DNA from: Knoxdaviesia capensis
Taxonomy: Eukaryota; Ascomycota; Sordariomycetes; Microascales; Gondwanamycetaceae
Assembly: GCA_001510575.1 (NCBI GenBank)
Contig: LNGK01000008.1
Span: 1,128,340-1,192,339, forward strand
DNA length: 64,000 bases
Direction of reading: 5' to 3'
Part shown: positions 56,902 through 64,000 of the stretch, piece by piece
Numbering within the stretch: the first letter of the stretch is position 1
Layout of the letters: each line of letters starts with the position of its first letter
Program-made: the position numbers and the translations under genes
Notes under the pieces: generated by a model
Seen by the model: only the letters and a program-made list of their open reading frames with translations
What the model was told of the DNA's origin: nothing
Database searches by the model: none

Positions 56902-59263
56902 CTACAATTGGTACTCGTTCAAGAGCAGAGCCGCCGCCAATCCCGTAAGAGACAGCCCCAGAGACACAATGTGGCTATTCTGCAGCCCCAGGACATACGC
57001 CTCGACCACCGCCTTCAGGATATCTGGTGGCGCGCGCTTGATGTACCCGATATCCGACGACGCCTCGGCGATGATGCCGGCGCGGGCGGCGCCGTCCAAG
57101 CCGAGGTCGACGAGCTGCTTCTCGAGGCTCCAGTGCATGGTGCCGTTGATCACCGAACTGATGAGCGCCAGGCTGAGGATCAGCGCAATCGAGGTGAGAA
57201 TATACAGGCCGGAGGTGACGGCGGCCTTGTGCTTGCGGTCGACCGCGGCTTGCAGGCTGATGAACACGGCGGCGCCGGCGATGCCGGTGCCGAAGCCCGC
57301 CGGGATGATGTACATCGACTCCCAGGTGTTGGTGTGGCCGTGCCAGGTAAGCAGGAGCAGCAGGTACGAGAAGGACGAGGAGATGGTGGCCAGCACGAGG
57401 AGAACACGGTACCGACCCGATCTAGAAGCGTCACGCATTAGAAAGACTGTGCCATACATGTTGCCGTCAAGGGGGGCGAGGGAGACTCACTTCCTGATGT
57501 ACAGGCCCGTCAGGATCCCACCAACAGCATTCCCGGCAACCGCCGGGAACAAATGCGCTCCGGCCTCGGTGTTGGAGACCTGCTGGCTGATCTGGAAGTA
57601 CAGCGGGACCGAGTACATCAGGCCGATCTGCGCGGCCATCTGACACCCGAGGATCATGTACGAGAACACCACGTCGCGCTGCAGCAGCAGCTGCAGCGGG
57701 AAGATGGGGTCGGCGACCAGGCGGGTCTCGACCCACACGAACACGGCGGCCAGCAGGGCGGCGGCGCCGAACAGCGCGGGGATGACCGGGCTGCTCCACG
57801 GGATCTTGGTGCCGGCCAGCTCGAACGGGATCAGCACGAACAGGATGATCAGGGCCAGCAGGGACGCGCCGAGGAAGTCGACTTGGCCGAGCAGCTGCGC
57901 GTGTGTCTTGGATGAGTGCGGCACTGGCGCCGGCTTGGCCGGGGACTCGGGCTGCGCAGCAGGCGCCGGGAGCAGCGGGTCGGCCTCTGGAGACCCAGTT
58001 GCCGTTGCTTGCGAGTCTTCCGTGGTCAGCGTTGCGGGTTTGGCTGGCTGGTGGGTGTGCAGGTGCTCTTGCGTGTCGGGGATATAGGTTGCGCAGAGGA
58101 CCGTGGCAAGGAGGAAGATGGGGGCCTGGCCGAGGAAGGACCACCGCCAGCCGATGGTGTCAGCCAGGAATCCGCCCACCGGACCACCGAGACTCCGGCC
58201 GATGGTGGCTGCGATATTGAGTCCGGCTTGCCAGGCGGCCACCTCGCGTAGCGGGACCAGATCTAAGGAGAACACAAGGGTCGTCAGTTGCTGTTGCTTT
58301 CCGGCTGGCGAAAGTGGCTGAAACCTACCGGTGATGAGAAGTGCAGATACGACTCCCATTGCCGCACCGCCGGAGCCGCAGATGACGCGTCCGAGAACAA
58401 CTCCCAGCATCGATTGACCCAGTCCGACCCAGGCGCTGCGAGATGAGGTTAGCGCTTCAGTTCCCTAGCCACCGTATTCTCTTCTAGACACACCGCCAGA
58501 CTTACCATCCTGCACCAAACAGAAGATACGACAGCACCATCAACGGCCTGCGTCCATATATATCACTGAGTTTGCCGTACTAAAGCGAGAGGTCAGTCGA
58601 GAATTCCCTTCCACCCCCTCGCCGCTCTCTCTCACATACCACAGACTGCGTGGCAGCGCCAGCCAGCGCAAACGCCACGAACAACCAACTCGAGTCCTCC
58701 AGATCGTTGAACTCCGAGGCAATGGTCGGGTGCGTCGCCAGCACCAGCGATCCATCGGCGTTCGACGTGAACATGCCGATCAGCAGGATGGCCACCACCC
58801 TGGCCACGGTGGCGCTGTTGCCGAGGGGGACAGCCGCCGCCGACAGTCTCCGGGGGTGTCGGTGGCCGGCCTCGCAGTCATCGCCGTCGTTGGCGTCAGC
58901 TCCGTCACGCCGGCGACTGCCCCCAGATGTGCGGCGACGGTGGCTATGCGGCTGTGGTGTGTCAGGGTCGGCGGGCGTGGGTGGTGAGGCGGCGCCGCCG
59001 CCGTCCGCGCCGAGGGTTGCGGACTGCGGGCCGGCCGGGTCGACGGCGTACCACGGCAGATACGGCTCGCTGTCGCTGGACCCCAGCGTGGTCAGCGAGC
59101 TGTCGCTGTCGACATCCTGGAAAAGCCGAATGTAGTGGTCGGGTAGCTGGAGCTGCGAGGTTGGCTGTGCGGCCGGCTGTGGTGCGCTCTGCGTCGAAGA
59201 CGGCGTGGTGCCGTGGTGTGCCGGGAGCAGCGATGTGCGCTCGTCGGCGGTTGAGGAGGCCAT
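56902..59263 (-). CDS. MFS transporter, vacuolar Fnx/Vba-like (DHA2 type)
   Basis: Five exons: 59263-58640, 58579-58506, 58435-58329, 58262-57491 and 57421-56902, giving 698 residues; all junctions keep frame. About 150 residues of cytosolic N-terminus precede the membrane domain and contain DERTSLLP at 7-14, an acidic dileucine motif of the type that sends proteins to the vacuole. The MFS part begins VARVVAILLIGMFTSNADGS, with motif A as GKLSDIYGRRP at 210-220 and the antiporter-type block DLVPLREVAAWQAGLNIAAT. About 14 helices are expected. The NADGS and NDLEDSSWLFVAFAL patterns resemble the Fnx1/Vba family, which moves basic amino acids into the vacuole. The substrate is not proven, and a drug or siderophore exporter is the alternative. 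Confidence 0.85.
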
Positions 59264-59627
59264 TGTTTGTTGAAGTTCAAGTGACCGGAGGGTTCCCGCG
59301 ATACTTGGACAGATACGGACCGGGGTCTTTTTTCGTCTATGGAAGATTGACACAGCTGCGAAAAGAGTGAATGTCGGAGGACGAGAAAGGTAGCCCAGAG
59401 CTAGACTTGGACGATTTGGACTGACACCAAAGACTGATAGAGGGGACGAACCTCTCAATGCGACAATACGACTCTACTATCAATGGCCCTCGCCCAGCAC
59501 GGACTAACATTCGACTCTAATCCAGGCACGCGCGAAAGAGGGCCAAGTCTAACGGTGGTGCCTGGACAGCCGAGATCATGGCTTCGCGGGCAGGGAGCTG
59601 TCAGAAACTCCGGTCTTCGGCTGAACT

Positions 59628-59669
<42 letters not shown>

Positions 59670-60446
59670 AATTCCGCAGCCGCTTGGAAAGGCGACAGTC
59701 GGACCCAGCACGTTGGATTCCCGCAGCTCTGGGGTCTATTACTACCGAGGGCCAGCGAAGTCGGACAGTGCAGTCCTGACGTTTTCCTCTTTTAGACGCA
59801 TCAGGCCAGCCTTTCTTTGCTCATCGCGGGTCGAAATTGCGCTGGTTGTGTCGCATTTTGCGAATCGGGGTGGGGGGGTCCGCTATGGCGCGATGTCAGT
59901 GGTGATGTTGCGTGAGAGTTGAGCAGTGGTGAACAAAAAGAAAAACCCCCCCGACAAGAAACTACTCCGGGGGAAGAACCGGCAGCCTGTGCCGGGACCG
60001 AAAAGCACCTCGTCCTATCTAGCATGGCGTGTTTCAGCAGACACGGTCCCGGTGAGCTGAATGTGCAGCAAGCCGGTGCCGGAGGTTGGCCGGCTTATAT
60101 GCCGGCCGTCTTAGGGTTACCCAGGGTTATCCTAGGGTTTCTAAGGGTTGGTGCCAAGCGAATCCCGCGATCACGACACAATGCTCCGCGATGATGCAAC
60201 ATGAATGAAGCTAGCCAATTCGATTTCGGCAGATATGCAATTTTCTTTCGTTTCTTTATTCGTTTAATTTCCATTACTGCTCGTCCACTATTCCCAGCTA
60301 ACGCCTTTTGGCGTTTGTGGCGTGGTATGGTGCTGCTTGCTGCAGTTACACCAGCCACCACTTACACACCATCACTCGGACTACCTGCATACCAAATCCC
60401 ATTTCTCCTCCACTTCCAGGGTTCATGATCCGATTCCACCGGCAAC
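59264..60446. other. Intergenic region upstream of the MFS gene
   Basis: About 1.2 kb without a gene. A (TC)n run is at 59630-59667. Telobox-like TTAGGGTTA at 60111-60119 is followed by CCTAGGGTTT and TAAGGGTT within 35 bp. A short symmetrical CCGGCTTATATGCCGG is at 60089-60104, with a TATA-like core. Confidence 0.5.
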
Positions 60447-62391
60447 CTACGTCCAGTCGCTCCAGCGCGTCCCCTTATAGAACACCGAGCCGTCAGTCTC
60501 GAACTGCGGGCCCTCGAACTCGCGCACCTGGCCCAGGATGCAGTGATCGAACGACACGCGCGCCCGCCGCGACTCGACCTCGTAGAAGGCGTCGAAGCGC
60601 GGGCTGAGCGCATCGCGCAGCGTGGCCACGTTGCCCTGCGGGTGCAGCGCGCGCCAAGGGTGCGTGCAGGTCGAGCCCTTGCAGGTCTTGGACACGAGGA
60701 GCAGCGTGTCGAGGCGCGAGATCACCTTGTGCACCGGCAGGCCGAGCAGCGTGCGGGTGGCCGACGAGCCCGGGAGCGCGTCGATGTCCGTGGTCCCCAG
60801 CAGAAGGTTGTCAAGCTGGCCGGGATCGGTCTGTGGCAATGGGGGGGGAGTGGATGTTAGCAGTTACGTTCCTGGAGACGGGGCCGGAGTCGGCCCGGGG
60901 CCGGACACCGAGCCGAGAAGAACTTGCCTTGAGGTCGTACAGCTCGTGCTCGTTGGTGCACCACACCGAGTAGTACAGGCTGTAGTCGTCACTGGCCAGG
61001 CGGATAGCCTTGTAGGTGTTGTTCGTGACAACGGTGAGGTTGGTGTCGAAGAAGCCCCAAAGGCCCTCGGACGCCGCAAAGCCCCAGTACTCGACAGTGA
61101 CGTGCTCGTGGCGGGTGAGAACCGCATCAGCCTGGTCCGCCGCCGTCAGCGGCACCGCCAGCCCGTCCAGATCGGAGCGGATCGGCGCATTGGCCAGGCC
61201 GAGGATGGTCGGCACGAGATCGGCGTGGGTGGTGACCACATGCGACACGGCGCCCTCGGGCACGCCGGGCCCGCGCACAATCAGCGGGATGTTGATGTCC
61301 TCCTCGTAGCCGCACTCCTTGCCGGGCTGCAGCCGGTGGTGGCCGATGTGGTAGCCGTTGTCGGTGGTGTAGATGATGTACGTGTCGTCGAGGATGCCGT
61401 GGTCGGTCAGCCGCGTGATCAGCTCGTCGACCAGCTCGTCGACGGCCTGCAGCGCGCGCAGCCGGTTGCGGTAGAAGTGGTCGTTGAAGGCCACGTTGGC
61501 GTCCGACTGCTTGGGCTGGCGGCGCACCCAGTTCGCGCCGGACGGGACGTCGGGGTTGAAGTTGGCCGTGCGCGGCACGACCGCGTCCGGGAACAGGTGC
61601 TTGTGGCGCTCGGCGGGGATGGGCGGCGTGGCGGCCAGCTTGATCAGCGACGGGTCGCTGCCGATGGGCACGTCGATCGTCTGCGCCGCCATGTTCGAGT
61701 GGCAGGCGATCGGCGCAATGCCCAGGAAGAACGGCTTGCCGGCCTCGACCGCGTCGTCCAGGAACCCGAACGCCTTCTCGGCGATCACGTCCGTCGAGTA
61801 CTGGCCCTCGTAGCTCTTGGGCGGCTCGCGGTTGCGCTGGAAGGTGGCGTTCAGGTACATGTAGGTGAACGGATCCAGCAGGAAGTCCGAGCCGGTCCAG
61901 CCCTTGGGGTACGGCTTGTCGTAGTTGGCGGTCGAGTGGAAGTTGAACAGCTTGCCGGTGTAGTAGGTGTTGTAGCCGGCCTCCTGCAGGAACACCGGCA
62001 GCCAGCGGTCGTTGTGGCCCTGCTCGACGAACTTGGGGTAGCCGCCGTACGGCGGGAACAGGTCCGTCACGTTGGTGTTGTGCGCGGCCTTGCCGGTCCA
62101 CAGCGTCGCGCGCGCCGGGCAGCATACCGCCGTCGTGCAGAAGTGCTTGCGGTACAGCGTGCCGCGCGAGATCAGGTGTTTCTGGATCAGCGGGATGTAG
62201 TCCAGCGAGTTCATGTGCAGGTCCTGGTCGTCGGTCAGGATGAACACGATGTTGGGCTGGCGTGGCGCATGGTGCGCCGGCGGCGTGAAGAAGGCCTTCT
62301 GCTCGGCCCCGGCATCGGCCGCGCTGGCTCCGGCCGTTGCGGCCACGGACGCCGCCATGAGCGCCGTGAGGGCGGCTCCGTAGCGGACCAT
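60447..62391 (-). CDS. Secreted arylsulfatase
   Basis: Two exons, 62391-60928 and 60830-60447, giving 615 residues. The intron has a GC donor: CTCAAG|GCAAGT..CCACAG|ACC; no GT donor nearby keeps frame. A signal peptide covers about residues 1-25 (MVRYGAALTALMAASVAATA). The sulfatase core starts PNIVFILTDDQDLHMNS, with metal-binding Asp54 and Asp55. CCPARATLWTG carries the CxPxR signature; its first Cys, residue 90, should become formylglycine, the catalytic residue. KLFNFHS and TTDNGYHIGHHRLQPGK hold further active-site residues. The enzyme hydrolyses sulfate esters outside the cell. In Neurospora the related ars-1 gene is induced by sulfur starvation. A TATATA sequence lies about 170 bp upstream of the ATG (62561-62567). 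Confidence 0.92.
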
Positions 62392-63421
62392 GGCTGCGGA
62401 GGGGTCTGAAATAGTATGTGTATATGGAAGAGGCTCACAATCTAGAGTGAGTGTCTGTAGGCTGAGTTGAAGATAGAGCGAAGAGGCAAGCAGGAAGTAA
62501 GTCTGAGAGAACAGCCTGGGAGCCGTTCAGCTCTTCAACGGCACTCGTGCATGATACGCCATATATACTCTCCCAAGCCAACCACTCCACACCCTTCTTT
62601 AGTCCAAGCTCCGTGTCCACGTTGCATCACGTCAACCAAGCTCTGCTAGCTATCAATCACCCCATTTCACAAGTCGCTGCTCTCTTCTCCAACAGGCCCA
62701 ACAGAATTGGTCTGCCCGATTCGCCAATTCGGCACTTCGCCGAAAAATCCTCACTTAGGCCCCTCATGGTGTTATTTCCAGCATCTTCGTCATCTTCTAT
62801 ACCTTGGATTGCGGGACGGGAAATTTTATTTTATTTTTTTTGGCGTGGTTTCGCGTACCGGACAAGCGTGGATCTCGTCAGAAGCCATGGCAGATTGCGT
62901 GCTTTTGGCTTCACGGTCCCCCATGTGAAAGGTCAAAGAAAGGGACAGAAAAACAGGTACGCGGCACCGGGGGGGATGTCGGCAGCTTGATATGCAATGC
63001 TACACATCACAAAATAGGTCTCTCGGAAAAATTCAGCCTGCTCTGGTGGGATATCAAGAGGCTCCGTGGCGCCGAATCCCGCTGCCGATCTCGGGGAGCC
63101 ACCGCCGGTCCGCTTACACCGAACCCGAATGTAACCCTAAGGATTTCGGCGATTGATCAGACCTCAACAAACATCCATCACCCACAACTGTGTCCGGTAT
63201 GGGCCTCCAACTAATGCAGTCCCTCAGTTACTGCTTGATTCGCATTGTGTCTTTTCCTAACTTCGTTACATCTACATAAACATCAGAATCTCATCAATGC
63301 GTCATCGCCTATAACCCAAGAGTTCAGCTATCAGAGGGATAAACTTCGTTCAGTTGTCCACCCCACTTATCAGCTCCTCCAATATACGTGTTTCTCTGGA
63401 AGAGATTCGTGTCTCTACAGT
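62392..63421. other. Upstream region of the arylsulfatase gene
   Basis: About 1 kb without a gene. A TATA-like sequence is at 62561-62567 and AACCCTAA at 63133-63140. I looked for the Neurospora CYS3 site ATGRYRYCAT; the nearest (ATGATACGCCAT, 62551-62562) has two extra bases and is not accepted. Confidence 0.5.
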
Positions 63422-64000
63422 CTAGTTGGCGGGAGCCTTGATGGTAACCAAGGGGGTCTTCCACACCTCCCAGTTATCGGACCGCTCGGGGCTGCCCATC
63501 GGGTAGAGCGCGGCCACACGGAAGCTGCACACAACGTCAGAATTCACCCCTTTCAACATCGTTCATGGAGATGTGAGTGAAGCTTACTTGTACTGGCCCG
63601 GCTGGATGAGGCTGCCGTTGGTCAACTGGCCAAACCACCAGAAGACGTACAGGCTGTGTCCGATGCTGCGCGGGAGCGCAGCCGGGAACGGCCGCACATC
63701 CTCGATGGGGAAGTTCCGCGGATCCCACGGGTAGCCCTGCGTGGAGTAGTCGAAGGCCGTGCCGCTGTAGGTTGCCTGGCCGATGTAGCCGTTCTCGCCG
63801 GGCACGAGTGGCCACGACCACTTGCGCTCCTTCCACGAGGCATCGAAGATCTGTCGTACGGGTGGCGTGTTAGCTGTGATCTATGTGCGCGATGCGGAAA
63901 GAGAGATAGAAGGAAACTTACATCAAAGCGCAGCTCGGTGGTCCCCCACTTGATATGCAGATTGAATCGGGGGAAGTCCTGATTCGCAAGATCAAAGGCG
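63422..64000 (-). CDS. 3' end of a subtilisin-like secreted protease (partial)
   Basis: Three exons are visible: 64000-63922 (cut by the window edge), 63850-63588 and 63524-63422. The junctions GAT|GTAAGT..CAG|ATC and ACAA|GTAAGC..CAG|CTTC keep frame. About 148 C-terminal residues are seen: FPRFNLHIKWGTTELRFDIF, then SWKERKWSWPLVP, GENGYIGQATYSG, LYVFWWFGQLTNGSLIQPGQ, YNFRVAALYPMGSPERSDNW, ending TPLVTIKAPAN. This resembles the C-terminal Fn3-like domain of fungal S8 proteases annotated as minor extracellular protease Vpr/C5a-peptidase type, where the domain ends with a QYxFRVxAL strand pattern. The catalytic domain lies outside the window, so the assignment rests on the tail only. Confidence 0.7.

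Noticed and set aside
60622..62409. 595-codon plus-strand ORF opposite the arylsulfatase gene
   Set aside because: The minus strand carries a full sulfatase with catalytic motifs; the plus-strand frame is a GC-rich shadow without domains.
62551..62562. CYS3-type sulfur-control site upstream of the arylsulfatase
   Set aside because: ATGATACGCCAT has two bases too many compared with ATGRYRYCAT.
1..64000. CRISPR arrays, rRNA genes, canonical tRNA genes, biosynthetic cluster core enzymes
   Set aside because: None seen on either strand; repeats present are microsatellites, short duplications or coding minisatellites.

Overview
The window is nuclear DNA of a filamentous ascomycete (Pezizomycotina), class not determined. 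Evidence: intron-split genes with short introns (mostly about 50-110 nt; 252 nt at most) using GTAAGT/GTGAGT/GTATGC-type donors and CTAAC-like branch sites, CT-rich tracts ahead of start codons, GC-rich codon third positions, and gene families typical of moulds (Clr5-domain protein, JEN1 carboxylate permease, fungal arylsulfatase, AAIHTTS-class P450).

Layout. 0-7 kb: a gene end cut by the window edge, a Clr5-domain gene (-), then about 3.9 kb almost without genes that holds two near-identical copies of a 115-117 bp dispersed-repeat-like element. 7-35 kb is gene-dense housekeeping DNA: Scm3 CENP-A chaperone (+), CK2 alpha (-), a DUF3807-like gene (-), a GY-pentapeptide-repeat gene (-), Atg14 (+), an RS-rich gene with an in-frame TAG (-), Spc7/KNL1 (-), ribosomal protein uS17/Rps11 (+), a twin-CX9C protein (+), a CENP-U/Ame1-like gene (-), the KDEL receptor Erd2 (+) and the exon-junction protein Y14 (+). 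35-52 kb is gene-sparse: one convincing gene, JEN1 (+), lies between 11.3 kb and 4 kb of apparently non-coding DNA with CA/TG microsatellites and recurring palindromes. 52-64 kb is mixed accessory and housekeeping DNA: a small membrane protein (+), a cytochrome P450 (+), a mitochondrial membrane protein (-), a vacuolar-type MFS transporter (-), an arylsulfatase (-) and the 3' end of a subtilisin-like protease (-).

How the genes relate. Three genes act at the kinetochore (Scm3 loads CENP-A, CENP-U/Ame1 belongs to the inner kinetochore, Spc7 is the outer checkpoint scaffold) within 24 kb, interleaved with unrelated genes. JEN1, P450, MFS, arylsulfatase and the secreted protease are nutrient-scavenging or specialised functions, but no biosynthetic cluster core (PKS, NRPS, terpene synthase) is present. 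No tRNA, rRNA, CRISPR, intact transposon or viral gene was found. Exon boundaries were chosen by eye from splice signals; reading frame was checked across every junction.
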